From NCBI GenBank assembly GCA_003611875.1, contig RAYY01000002.1, forward strand, positions 207,141 to 271,140: 64,000 nucleotides of DNA. Reading direction: 5' to 3'. The position numbers were made by a program, and so were the translations under genes. The notes below the pieces were generated by a model. It worked only from the letters and a program-made list of their open reading frames with translations. It was not told the origin of the DNA and did not search any database. Shown piece by piece: positions 18,622 through 26,710 of this stretch; the stretch's first letter is position 1, and every line of letters begins with the position of its first letter. This stretch comes from a bacterium D16-56. Lineage in GTDB: Bacteria; Bacillota; Clostridia; Lachnospirales; Lachnospiraceae.

Positions 18622-19368
18622 TTATTCTCTTACCTCCAGATCTACAGATACCGTTTTATAGTATTTTTTTAATTTTGTCAGAATTGCTTTGCGATGCTTC
18701 AGCAAAAGCGCAAACTGCGGCTCCGGTATCTGCAGCCTTCCATGGCCGTTCTGGGAACGGACACGGAAATCCGTAAAGCCAAGAGAAAACAGATAGCTTT
18801 CCGCATCCTCTGTTGCAGACAGTTTATCCCCTGTGATTTCCTCACCAGTGGGAATCCTTGTGGCAAGACATGCATAGGCAGGCTTGTCCCAGGTAAACAG
18901 CCCTGCCTCCTTTGAAAGCCGACGCACCTGTGATTTTGTCAGTCCGCATTCCCGCAGCGGAGAAAAAACAGACAATTCTGCCAATGCCCGCATCCCCGGA
19001 CGATCGCCTGCCTCATCAGAAGCATTGGTTCCATCCAGAAGCACAGAAAAGCCGTCGGATTCTGCCGCTTCCGTAATTGTACGAAACAATGCCCTTTTAC
19101 AGTAATAGCAACGGTCTGACGGATTTTCCCTCACACCTGGAACAGAAAGTATGTTTTGATTAAGAATCCTCATTTCCGCTCCAAGTTCCCTTGCCAGCCG
19201 CTTGGCATCGTCCAATTCAAACCGGGGCTGAAACTCAGATTTTACATAATAGGCCCTTACTTCCTTTGCATACTGTTTTGCTGCATATAACAAATATGCC
19301 GAATCCACGCCGCCGGAAAAAGCAACCGCAGCCCTTGGATGACACGCAAAAAATTCCTGCAGCTTCAA
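18622..19368 (-). CDS. larE: LarE-type sulfur insertase for the nickel-pincer nucleotide
   Basis: 248-aa PP-loop ATPase: A-F-S-G-G-V-D-S-A-Y-L-L is the ATP pyrophosphatase loop, followed by D-A-K-R-L-A-R-E-L-G-A and the family segment N-P-S-D-R-C-Y-Y-C-K. LarE adds sulfur to the pyridinium carboxylate precursor of the nickel-pincer cofactor of lactate racemase-type enzymes. Three cysteines (the C-Y-Y-C pair and A-C-L-A-T-R) match the form thought to hold an iron-sulfur cluster rather than the single sacrificial-Cys form. The start codon appears to be TTG, with GAGGTGATGCT upstream. It heads the operon with two methyltransferases and a nickel-type importer. LarB, LarC and the racemase are not in the window. 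Confidence 0.85.
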   Translation of the reverse strand: MKLQEFFACHPRAAVAFSGGVDSAYLLYAAKQYAKEVRAYYVKSEFQPRFELDDAKRLARELGAEMRILNQNILSVPGVRENPSDRCYYCKRALFRTITEAAESDGFSVLLDGTNASDEAGDRPGMRALAELSVFSPLRECGLTKSQVRRLSKEAGLFTWDKPAYACLATRIPTGEEITGDKLSATEDAESYLFSLGFTDFRVRSQNGHGRLQIPEPQFALLLKHRKAILTKLKKYYKTVSVDLEVRE

Positions 19369-19384
19369 AGCATCACCTCATTTC

Positions 19385-19430
19385 AAAAAAGTAAAGCACA
19401 CAGATCCCCTTCTGAGGATGTGTGTGCTTT
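19385..19430 (-). terminator. Terminator/attenuator hairpin in the larE leader
   Basis: On the minus strand AAAGCACACA pairs with TGTGTGCTTT (19421-19430 with 19393-19402), with an inner ATCC/GGAT helix, followed by AC and six T residues. The T run ends about 10 bases before the larE ribosome site, and a candidate promoter lies about 95 bases upstream of the hairpin, so it is placed as an attenuator of the larE operon rather than as the end of the distant upstream gene. Confidence 0.6.
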
Positions 19431-19523
19431 CTAAGCATACCATTCACGCAATATTCAAATTTTATGGATTGAAAAAGTTCAATGCTTCTGCATCAGTAAA
19501 GGCAGCTTCCTGCTGTCTTAATA

Positions 19524-19552
19524 GTTATACAACATTGAAACAAAAAAATCAA
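19524..19552 (-). promoter_or_regulatory. Candidate promoter of the larE operon
   Basis: TTGATT (19547-19552) and TATAAC (19524-19529) are separated by exactly 17 bases on the minus strand. The transcript would begin near 19517 and carry a leader with small hairpins (CAGC-AGGA-AGCTG, GATGC-AGAA-GCATT, TTGAA-CTTT-TTCAA) before the terminator hairpin. No known riboswitch class was recognised. Confidence 0.45.
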
Positions 19553-19825
19553 GCTCTAGTTTTACTCGGTTCCATCTCTGCGCCATCATAGGTTACTGTT
19601 CACGGGGACATCTTTTTACCCGGCTCCGCCGGACAAGAAGCATCGGGTGTCCATTCGATGTGGAAAACTGGACGAAAATAGTCTTACAAGCACATCTTCC
19701 CTGAATCCTTTCCCTAAGCCTCATCTGTACCGTTACGCCGAAGTCTCAAAAGCCTGCAGCCACAGGTTTATTGATGCCATGGCAGATCGTCCCTGTTAAA
19801 TCTGTACGGCAGGAAATCGCCTTTA
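19553..19825. other. Intergenic region without an intact gene
   Basis: Between the larE leader and the mannose-6-phosphate isomerase stop. The plus strand shows short coding-like pieces in shifting frames (for example H-L-Y-R-Y-A-E-V-S-K-A-C-S-H-R-F near 19722-19770) that could be a decayed gene. I could not identify it. Confidence 0.3.
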
Positions 19826-21568
19826 TCATGGTTTCCCCTGCCTTACATATGCCCGTATCACGCCGATTTTTTCATTCCTGATGGGACGTATCCTGTACGC
19901 TCCGGCTTTTGCGGGTACTATGAACGTCTCGGCGTAATGAACCGTAAAAGGTTCAAAAGCGCCTGATGGGCTTTCCACAACGGCTTCCTTCCCCTCCGCC
20001 AGGTTCAGCATATTTACAGTATCTCCCGGAGTGATGACAGCTTCGTTCGTGATCCAGTACCTTCTTGTCTCGATAAACTCCAGAGAGTGAAGGCCCGTGT
20101 GTTCCTCTGTATAGTCCTCATTTTCCTCCACCGTGTATACTGCATTGACCAGATTTTCTTTCACCCACTGAGTTCTTCTGTCCCATTGAATCACCTGTTT
20201 TCCGTGGTTTAGATGCACTGGTCTGGGCCTGCCGTCCAGCCCTACCCTGTCCCAGTCCCACAGCTTAAAGGTGAAAATATACGGTGTGGCACTGATCTCC
20301 AGCACCATGGCATTGGCGCCGGAGCAGTGGCAGGTTCCTGCCGGAATCAGGAAATGGTCGTGCTTTTTGGCTGGGAATTTATTGACATATTTCTCTGCAT
20401 CAAAGGAACCCTCCCCTCTATGGGCTTTCTCCAGGTCTTCAAACATGGAAGCCGGCTCAGCTTGGTCTGTCAATCCCAGATAGACGCAGGCATTCTCACC
20501 TGCATCCAAAATATAGTAGCTCTCATCCTGGGTGTAGGTCATTCCAAACTGCCTGTGTATGAACTCCGTCAGGGGATGGACCTGAAGGGAAAGGTTCTGA
20601 CCACCCATGGTATCCAGCAAATCGAAGCGGATAGGAAATTCTGCACCGAACCTGGCAAATACCTGCTCCCCCAGCAGTTCCTTTGGCTGATACAGCACAA
20701 GATCCATAGCGGGAATCTCCAAAATTCCGTTTCCAAAGTCCAGAAGCAGAGAATTTTCTTCTGGTACGCCGTCAAAACTCCAGGCATAATTGGGTTTATC
20801 CTGACTCAGCCCGCAGACCTCCTTCATCCACTGGCCTCCCCACACTCCAGGATCAAAATAGGGCACTGTTCGGAATGGCTGAAGGGTCAGCTGCCGCAGG
20901 CCCGTGCGGACACCGTCCCCCGGCGCCATGACCGGCTCGCCCTTTCTGTTGGTATCCAGAAAATAATCTACTTGGTCAAAGATACGCATCTTATACTTGT
21001 CGGCAATCCGCCACTCAATAAAGAACGCCCTTTTGTATTTTATCAGCGGGTCTTCACCGGTGTTGGAACAATTGTAATTAGGCATTCCGCTGCGGTAACG
21101 CAGCTGTATCTCCCATCTGGCCATATCCAGATAGACCAGAATATCCGCCTTTGCTGCCAGCGCAGCCCCGAATCCATAGACCACAGTAAGCCCCTTTGCC
21201 TCTTTTGCACGGTTTTTTACCTTTTCCAGAGCCTTCAGATCCATCAGATCTTCAATCTCTCCATAATACATCCTGCCAAACACGCGGTCATCTGTCAGAT
21301 GATATTTCAGATGCTCTGACAGTACCTCCTCTGGCCAAAAGGCTTCTTTCATGCAGATCACCCTATCCGGCCGCAGCAGAGCAACCGCCTCTAAAACCTC
21401 CTCATCCCATACTCCCGGATAGGTATCAAATACAATCCAGTAATCCCTCCTTTTACTGTCCTCATAAGTTTTGCGGAGTTTTTCCATGATCGTGTCATAG
21501 CCTTTCATGGCTCCTTTGCCCCACCCTTTTACAGGCACGGAAGGATACTTATTATAGCTGCCTGTCAT
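19826..21568 (-). CDS. Class I mannose-6-phosphate isomerase with N-terminal extension
   Basis: 580-aa protein. From about residue 240 it is a type I mannose-6-phosphate isomerase: L-S-L-Q-V-H-P (Gln and His metal ligands), D-E-S-Y-Y-I-L-D (Glu ligand) and G-T-C-H-C-S-G-A (His ligand) keep the zinc site. The first 230 residues are an extra domain with Y-W-I-V-F-D-T-Y-P-G-V-W and V-V-Y-G-F-G-A-A-L-A-A-K-A-D-I-L-V-Y-L-D, which has an alpha/beta look but no identified function. It follows the cupin-type glucose-6-phosphate isomerase by 20 bp, suggesting interconversion of hexose phosphates in one operon under the GntR regulator. Confidence 0.8.
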   Translation of the reverse strand: MTGSYNKYPSVPVKGWGKGAMKGYDTIMEKLRKTYEDSKRRDYWIVFDTYPGVWDEEVLEAVALLRPDRVICMKEAFWPEEVLSEHLKYHLTDDRVFGRMYYGEIEDLMDLKALEKVKNRAKEAKGLTVVYGFGAALAAKADILVYLDMARWEIQLRYRSGMPNYNCSNTGEDPLIKYKRAFFIEWRIADKYKMRIFDQVDYFLDTNRKGEPVMAPGDGVRTGLRQLTLQPFRTVPYFDPGVWGGQWMKEVCGLSQDKPNYAWSFDGVPEENSLLLDFGNGILEIPAMDLVLYQPKELLGEQVFARFGAEFPIRFDLLDTMGGQNLSLQVHPLTEFIHRQFGMTYTQDESYYILDAGENACVYLGLTDQAEPASMFEDLEKAHRGEGSFDAEKYVNKFPAKKHDHFLIPAGTCHCSGANAMVLEISATPYIFTFKLWDWDRVGLDGRPRPVHLNHGKQVIQWDRRTQWVKENLVNAVYTVEENEDYTEEHTGLHSLEFIETRRYWITNEAVITPGDTVNMLNLAEGKEAVVESPSGAFEPFTVHYAETFIVPAKAGAYRIRPIRNEKIGVIRAYVRQGKP

Positions 21569-21588
21569 TGTTCTTCCCTCTCTGTCTT

Positions 21589-22365
21589 CTAAGGCTCATA
21601 TTTTTCCCAAAGCTTTGGATAATCCAAAGGTCTGGCTACAAATAAAAACAAATCCTTATTTTCCTGAAACTGTGTATATATGGGTATGCCAGGCTTTAGC
21701 CCAAAGTCCTCATAGGCTCTCGCCCTCTTTTCAACCAGCTTTCCTCCCTGGTAAGACGGATTAGGTTTCCACCAAATCCCGTCTCTGCCCACTTTCGGAA
21801 AATATGCAATTCCGTTATGCCTTCTGATCTCCTCGTATCGAAACCCGTAATCACGGACGCACCATGCCCCAAAGGTCATGTTATGTTTCACATCTGGGTT
21901 GACTGTCGCATGAACCCATCCGGGAGGTACGATCACCACATCCCCCGCCTCAGCATACACGGCATAACACCGTCCCGGATTATCTTCGTCAGATTGCTGT
22001 ATATAGATCACAGCCCTTCCTTCCCAGATCTCATACACTTCCGGTGTGGATGCGCCGCAGGAACGGCTTATGGCGTGAATGTGTCCCTGAGAACGGACAG
22101 GCTCCTGTCCGATGACCCCTGCTGCATAGGTCACAGCGCCAAAAAGCAGATTCCGGTTTTTCATGGAAATTCTGTCCTCTTCATTCCCAATATCCATGAC
22201 AATAGCATACAATTCTTCAGGTCCGTCACAATTTTTGTCCTCCAGAGAGTGTCTGATATCTTCCAGCCTTCGAACCTCCTCCTTCGGTCCAAATACACCC
22301 TGACCATAGGAAAAACCAAGAGGCTCTTTTGTCGCCTCAATCTGCAAACCAGGATAAAAGGTCAT
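21589..22365 (-). CDS. Cupin-type glucose-6-phosphate isomerase
   Basis: 258-aa cupin enzyme of the archaeal-type phosphoglucose isomerase family. The metal site is visible as G-H-I-H-A-I-S (two His), E-V-Y-E-I-W-E-G (Glu) and W-V-H-A-T-V-N-P (His); P-P-G-W-V-H-A is a strong family mark. It interconverts glucose-6-phosphate and fructose-6-phosphate with a bound metal. It is the first gene of the operon with the mannose-6-phosphate isomerase and lies downstream of a good promoter containing an operator-like palindrome. Confidence 0.82.
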   Translation of the reverse strand: MTFYPGLQIEATKEPLGFSYGQGVFGPKEEVRRLEDIRHSLEDKNCDGPEELYAIVMDIGNEEDRISMKNRNLLFGAVTYAAGVIGQEPVRSQGHIHAISRSCGASTPEVYEIWEGRAVIYIQQSDEDNPGRCYAVYAEAGDVVIVPPGWVHATVNPDVKHNMTFGAWCVRDYGFRYEEIRRHNGIAYFPKVGRDGIWWKPNPSYQGGKLVEKRARAYEDFGLKPGIPIYTQFQENKDLFLFVARPLDYPKLWEKYEP

Positions 22366-22393
22366 AGATTTCCTCCTCTTGCAAGTTATTTGA

Positions 22394-22439
22394 TATATTG
22401 TTATAACATTATATTATTATATTCGATTTGTTTTGTCAA
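22394..22439 (-). promoter_or_regulatory. Promoter and GntR-like operator of the isomerase operon
   Basis: On the minus strand TTGACA (22434-22439) and TAATAT (22411-22416) are spaced 17 bases. Immediately downstream is the perfect palindrome TGTTATAACA (22399-22408) in an AT-rich arm. A related TTATAACA motif precedes the GntR gene, so regulation by that protein is inferred. Confidence 0.6.
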
Positions 22440-22476
22440 CTTCTATTTTAATTTTTCGCTCTTATTTCCGCTGCCC

Positions 22477-23211
22477 TCAGGTCTTCCTTAATGTCACATA
22501 ATATGCATACCGATCCGAACGGTAATAGGACATGGTATACTCCAGCATCCTTCCATTCTCCATATAGGATCTCCGAATCCGCCGAAGCACCGGCATGGTC
22601 TTTGAGATATTCAAATGTTCCCTTACCCATCCCTCCGGCATCATGCAGTCAAAGCATTCTTCCACATATTCCGGCATAAAGCCCTTCTCCTGAAGAGTTT
22701 CATAAACACTGCCAAAATATAGACTGTCATTCAGAATAAACTCACACTCTAGTGCAAAATAGGATACAAACAGGACAATGGGATTCCCATCCCCATTGCG
22801 AACCCTCTCCAGACGGTATAATTTTGCTCCTGCCTCCACTCCAAACAGGGACGCAAGCTTTTCATCCGCCTCTGCCAGTTCTATGTGGGCATAGGATGTA
22901 GACGGAACGATTCCCCTGTCCTTCATCTCGTCAGTAAAGCTTTTGATCTGGGACAGGTACTCCTCAATCCGCTCCTGGTATACCACAACCGTTCCCACCC
23001 CCCTTGAACGTTTCACCATCCCGTCCTTCTCCAGCTCCTGTATGGCCTGTCTGGCGGTGATCCGGCTGACATTATACATTTTCTGCAGCTCCGTCTCACT
23101 TGGGATAATCTCATTATAAAGATAATCCTTACTCACAATCTTTCTCCGCAGTATCTGACTGATCTGCAAATAAAGCGGCGGGGCTCCGCGGTTCGTATCA
23201 AGCTTATCCAT
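22477..23211 (-). CDS. GntR/HutC-family regulator with UTRA domain
   Basis: 244 aa. The N-terminal winged helix shows P-L-Y-L-Q-I-S-Q-I-L-R-R-K-I, I-I-P-S-E-T-E-L-Q-K-M-Y-N-V-S-R-I-T-A-R-Q-A-I and G-V-G-T-V-V, the GntR pattern. The C-terminal UTRA effector domain contains Y-R-L-E-R-V-R and P-V-L-R-R-I-R-R-S-Y. Such regulators release DNA on binding a sugar phosphate or similar ligand. It lies just upstream of the isomerase operon, in the same direction, with an operator-like site before its own start, so autoregulation and control of the isomerases is likely. AAGGAGG precedes the ATG. Confidence 0.9.
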   Translation of the reverse strand: MDKLDTNRGAPPLYLQISQILRRKIVSKDYLYNEIIPSETELQKMYNVSRITARQAIQELEKDGMVKRSRGVGTVVVYQERIEEYLSQIKSFTDEMKDRGIVPSTSYAHIELAEADEKLASLFGVEAGAKLYRLERVRNGDGNPIVLFVSYFALECEFILNDSLYFGSVYETLQEKGFMPEYVEECFDCMMPEGWVREHLNISKTMPVLRRIRRSYMENGRMLEYTMSYYRSDRYAYYVTLRKT

Positions 23212-23229
23212 ACTGGCCTCCTTCTAATG

Positions 23230-23245
23230 ATTATAACAATATAAT
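23230..23245 (-). promoter_or_regulatory. Operator-like inverted repeat before the GntR gene
   Basis: ATTATA-ACAA-TATAAT, a perfect 6-bp inverted repeat 19 bases upstream of the GntR start. It contains TTATAACA, shared with the palindrome before the isomerase operon. Read as an autoregulatory site (inference). Confidence 0.5.
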
Positions 23246-23307
23246 AATATATCTATATAGAAAAAGTCAAGTCCGCCACATTATGCGCCGATTTTCAAGA
23301 AAAATAT

Positions 23308-23526
23308 GCATTTCTTCGAAGTGAGGATTCCAATGAAATGAAAAAATATATTGGAGACATTTCTTTCAAAACACTTAGCTCTACTTTAAAAGAATTAGAA
23401 GCAGACCAGTCAGTACACAGAAAAGAATACTCCCAAATTCCGCCAAAGGTAGAATACAGCCTAACGGAACGTGGTAAATCCTTAATACCAATTCTCGATG
23501 GAATGTGCGAATGGGGAGATAAAAAC
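23308..23526 (+). pseudogene. Truncated HxlR-family regulator
   Basis: The plus strand reads A-F-L-R-S-E-D-S-N-E-M-K-K-Y-I-G-D-I-S-F-K-T-L-S-S-T-L-K, then L-E-A-D-Q-S-V-H-R-K, P-P-K-V-E-Y-S-L-T-E-R-G-K-S-L-I-P-I-L and M-C-E-W-G-D-K, the diagnostic second half of HxlR-type winged-helix regulators. The N-terminal helix (normally C-P-V...G-K-W) is absent and no start or ribosome site is present; after G-D-K the reading runs into unrelated sequence. A decayed fragment. Confidence 0.7.
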
Positions 23527-23534
23527 AGTTTCTT

Positions 23535-23633
23535 AATTGCGGCAAGGCTGTCTGCCATATTTGCAATCCCCACTTGCTCCTCTATGATGAAAACCGCTGT
23601 ACCCGCTGCCAGACCTGTGTCCTGACCTGTTAA
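23535..23633 (+). pseudogene. Ferredoxin-like 4Fe-4S fragment
   Basis: A second frame just after the HxlR fragment gives N-C-G-K-A-V-C-H-I-C-N-P and then R-C-T-R-C-Q-T-C-V-L-T-C before a stop. The Cys spacing is that of iron-sulfur binding loops. There is no start codon or upstream open frame, so this is the tail of a lost gene. Confidence 0.45.
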
Positions 23634-23794
23634 CTTTTGAACATTTGATTGATACAAATCCCAACAGCGGGCTTGTTATCCGCCCCCTTACACCTAAACT
23701 TGAAACAAAAATATTTTTAATCCGGAAAAAATGAAAGCAGAATTTTTTGCTGGTGGTCTCTCCGTTTTCTCACCCCATATTCACATATTTCCTG

Positions 23795-25756
23795 TTATTT
23801 CTGCTCCTCCACCTCAATCTTGCGAATTCTTCTGGTGCGGATTTCCTCACAGACTTCCCCTATAAAGCTGTCCAGCGGCTTCTGACCCTCATCACCCAGA
23901 TAACGGCTTCTCACGGAAACTACGCCATCTTCCTGCTCCTTGGCGCCCACCACCAGCATATAAGGTACCCGGTCTAAGCGGGCCTCACGAATCTTATAGC
24001 CCATTTTCTCCGAACGCTGGTCTGCCGAGCAGCGGATACCATTGGCTTTCAGCTTTTTTTCCACCTGAGCCCCATACTCATGGAATTTCTCGGAAATGGG
24101 AATGACCCGTACCTGCTCCGGGCACAGCCAGGTGGGGAACAGGCCGGCATATTTCTCAATCAGCCATGCCAGCGTTCTCTCATAGCATCCCATAGAGGTT
24201 CTGTGGATAATGCAGGGACGCTTCTTGTCACCGTTCTCATCAATATAGTACATGTCAAACTGCTCCGCCAGCAGGGCGTCCCACTGGATGGTAATCATGG
24301 TGTCTTCCTTGCCATACACGTTTTTGGCATTGATATCCACCTTGGGTCCGTAGAAGGCCGCCTCTCCCACATCCTCCACAAAAGGAATGTTTAACTCCTG
24401 AAGCATGTTGCGGATATGGCCTTCCGTCTCCTCCCACACCTCCGGCTCACCGATATATTTCTCCGTATTCTCCGGGTCTCGTTTGGACAGATGATAGGTT
24501 ACATCCTCCTCCACTCCCAGCACCTGCAGACAATGCTGAGCCAGGGCAATACAGTCCTTAAACTCCTTCACCATCTGATCCGGTCTTACGATCAGGTGTC
24601 CCTCAGAAATCGTAAACTGGCGTACCCTGGTCAGACCGTGCATTTCACCGGAATCCTCATTGCGGAACAAGGTAGAGGTCTCACCGTAGCGCAGAGGCAG
24701 ATCACGGTAGCTGTGCTGCTCCGCCTTATACACATAATACTGGAAAGGACAGGTCATGGGACGAAGGGCAAATACCTCCTTATCCTTGTCCTCATCTCCC
24801 AGCACAAACATCCCTTCCTTATAGTGATCCCAATGACCGGAAATCTTGTACAAATCGCTTTTGGCCATCAGCGGAGTCTTGGTGCGGACATAGCCCCACT
24901 CGTTGTCCTCCAAATCCTCAATCCACCGCTGCAGTTCCTTGATAATAATCACGCCCTTGGGCATCAGAAGAGGCAGCCCCTGACCGATCACATCTACCGT
25001 GGTAAACAATCTCATCTCACGGCCCAGCTTATTGTGATCCCGCTTCTTGGCCTCCTCCAGCATATGCAGATGTTCTTCCAGCTCCTCCTTGGTGCCGTAA
25101 GCTGTTCCGTAGATACGAGCCAGCATCTGATTCTTCTCGCTGCCTCTCCAGTAAGCGCCGGAGGAGGAAATCAGCTTGAATGCCTTGACTCCCTTGGTGC
25201 TCATCAGATGAGGGCCTGCACACAAATCTACCCAATCTCCCTGAGTATAGAAGGAAATCTCTGCATCCTCAGGAAGATCTTCAATCAGTTCCACCTTATA
25301 AGGCTCATTCTTCTCCTTAAAAAATGCAATGGCCTCATCTCTGGACTTGGTGAATCGTTCAATCCTGGATCCCTTCTTAATGATTTTCTTCATCTCTTTC
25401 TCAATGGCATCCAAATCCTCCCTGGAAAAAGGAGCGCTCTCAAAATCATAGTAAAACCCTGTATCAATGGAAGGCCCAATGGTCACTCTGGCATTGGGGA
25501 ATAAGGTCTGCACCGCCTCTGCCAGTACATGGGAAGCTGTATGGCGCAGAACAGCCAGTCCCTTGGCATCTTTTGATGTAAGAATATTCAGCCGGCAGTC
25601 ATGGTCCAGTATGGTGCGCAGATCTGCTACCTCACCGTTCACCTCACCGGCACATGCCGCCCGGGCCAGCCCCTCACTGATATCACAGGCAATATCAATG
25701 ATAGATCTGGCTTCGGAGTATTCCTTCGTTGATCCGTCTTTTAAAGTAATAATCAT
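23795..25756 (-). CDS. thrS: Threonyl-tRNA synthetase
   Basis: 653 aa, full-length bacterial ThrRS. Order: TGS domain (M-I-I-T-L-K-D-G-S), editing domain with H-T-A-S-H-V-L, catalytic class II core with M-T-C-P-F-Q-Y-Y (zinc Cys), R-Y-G-E-T-S-T-L-F-R-N-E and I-H-R-T-S-M-G-C-Y-E-R, then the anticodon-binding domain with V-R-V-I-P-I-S-E. The start at 25756 is chosen because it begins the TGS domain and has AAAGGGAG upstream; 69 extra in-frame codons upstream belong to a broken azoreductase gene. No T-box leader was recognised, which is unusual for Firmicutes thrS. Confidence 0.95.
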   Translation of the reverse strand: MIITLKDGSTKEYSEARSIIDIACDISEGLARAACAGEVNGEVADLRTILDHDCRLNILTSKDAKGLAVLRHTASHVLAEAVQTLFPNARVTIGPSIDTGFYYDFESAPFSREDLDAIEKEMKKIIKKGSRIERFTKSRDEAIAFFKEKNEPYKVELIEDLPEDAEISFYTQGDWVDLCAGPHLMSTKGVKAFKLISSSGAYWRGSEKNQMLARIYGTAYGTKEELEEHLHMLEEAKKRDHNKLGREMRLFTTVDVIGQGLPLLMPKGVIIIKELQRWIEDLEDNEWGYVRTKTPLMAKSDLYKISGHWDHYKEGMFVLGDEDKDKEVFALRPMTCPFQYYVYKAEQHSYRDLPLRYGETSTLFRNEDSGEMHGLTRVRQFTISEGHLIVRPDQMVKEFKDCIALAQHCLQVLGVEEDVTYHLSKRDPENTEKYIGEPEVWEETEGHIRNMLQELNIPFVEDVGEAAFYGPKVDINAKNVYGKEDTMITIQWDALLAEQFDMYYIDENGDKKRPCIIHRTSMGCYERTLAWLIEKYAGLFPTWLCPEQVRVIPISEKFHEYGAQVEKKLKANGIRCSADQRSEKMGYKIREARLDRVPYMLVVGAKEQEDGVVSVRSRYLGDEGQKPLDSFIGEVCEEIRTRRIRKIEVEEQK

Positions 25757-25799
25757 ATTTCTTTTCTCCCTTTCTGATAAAATTTTTTTAATAAACAAA

Positions 25800-26313
25800 A
25801 GGTCTGCCCCCTCCATATCCAGTCCCTCTGCCTTACAGTATCTCACTTCCGGAATCTGCCAGAATATCTTTGCCAGAGAATGGAGATAGCCAAATCCGTG
25901 GTCCTTCCCGGGAATATATCTGCCAGTGATAGTGACATAGGTCCGTTTCTTCGCCTGACACATGGTGCGGTACTGTCCGTTCGCCTGGAATCAAAGGTGA
26001 TACCCTGTGTACATACCAGCTCCAGGTATGCATGAAGGGCAGCCAAAATACTGTAATTCCAAAAAGGTGCCGCAATTAATATTTCCTCTGCTTCCCGGAA
26101 CTGCTTTGCATAATCAAACAGGGAAGCTGCAAAATCATGGCTGGCAGCCCCCTGATTATACTGTTACAGATGTTTTCGATCCAGAACACAGACCTCCGGA
26201 TCACCTATGCCGATTTCCTCCACTGCTCCTTTGTACTGATTCAGAAAATCCTCTGTCAGCTTCCTGGTACGTGACCCCTCTCGGTAACAGGCATTTATAA
26301 ACAGTAATCCCAT
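25800..26313 (-). pseudogene. FMN-dependent NADH-azoreductase-like gene, broken
   Basis: From the ATG at 26313 the frame reads M-G-L-L-F-I-N-A-C-Y-R-E-G-S-R-T-R-K-L, then hits TAA near 26160 and resumes with A-E-E-I-L-I-A-A-P-F-W-N-Y-S-I. A frameshift follows, and the last part (G-F-G-Y-L-H-S-L-A-K-I-F-W-Q-I-P-E-V) is fused in frame to the region just upstream of thrS. The order of blocks matches flavodoxin-fold azoreductase/NAD(P)H dehydrogenases. At least one stop and one shift make it non-functional. Confidence 0.7.
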
Positions 26314-26710
26314 TGTATGAACTCCTATCTTCTTTTATTTTATAAACTATGTTTCCGCTATTTTATCACCAAACAGGATTTTACTCAAGGACAAAAAGAA
26401 AAGCAAAAAGAATCATCCCTCCAGTATCTTCAAGTCAGCAAAAGCTCATTTAAGCGAATTCTGCTTTTGCCCGTGAACAATAACAGGCTTTTCAAACGCC
26501 GAACCCGATCCTAAATCATGGATTGAACATTTTCAGTTGTTATAAAATCAATCAAGTCCAAAATTCAAATCAGCATGTTATCAGTGGTATTGATTGGCCA
26601 AATTCTGATCGGGGTCATCACATCCTTATTTCCAGCAGTGCAAGGCGACCGTTAAGCCCTGCATCTCCGACATTATGAGCGACGGCCGGCGACATCGCAG
26701 AGAATGCCCG
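26314..26710. other. Intergenic region, no gene seen
   Basis: About 400 bases between the azoreductase remnant and the truncated kinase. No convincing frame with a ribosome site. A small inverted repeat (GCAAAAGC at 26438-26445, GCTTTTGC at 26463-26470) is present; function unknown. The kinase gene loses homology near 26760, so part of this stretch may be a deletion junction. Confidence 0.3.

Noticed and set aside
19385..19552. Known riboswitch (nickel/cobalt, cobalamin or SAM) before larE
   Set aside because: Only simple hairpins are visible; conserved cores of these classes were not found by eye, so only an attenuator is reported.
20213..21319. Long open frame on the plus strand (368 codons)
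   Set aside because: Antisense to the mannose-6-phosphate isomerase; composition is that of a shadow frame, with no ribosome site and no family.
24416..25504. Plus-strand frame of 362 codons
   Set aside because: Lies opposite thrS, whose family identity is certain; no independent support.
23795..25963. Longer thrS product starting at 25963
   Set aside because: The extra 69 codons match the end of an azoreductase and lack a ribosome site; the TGS domain begins at 25756.
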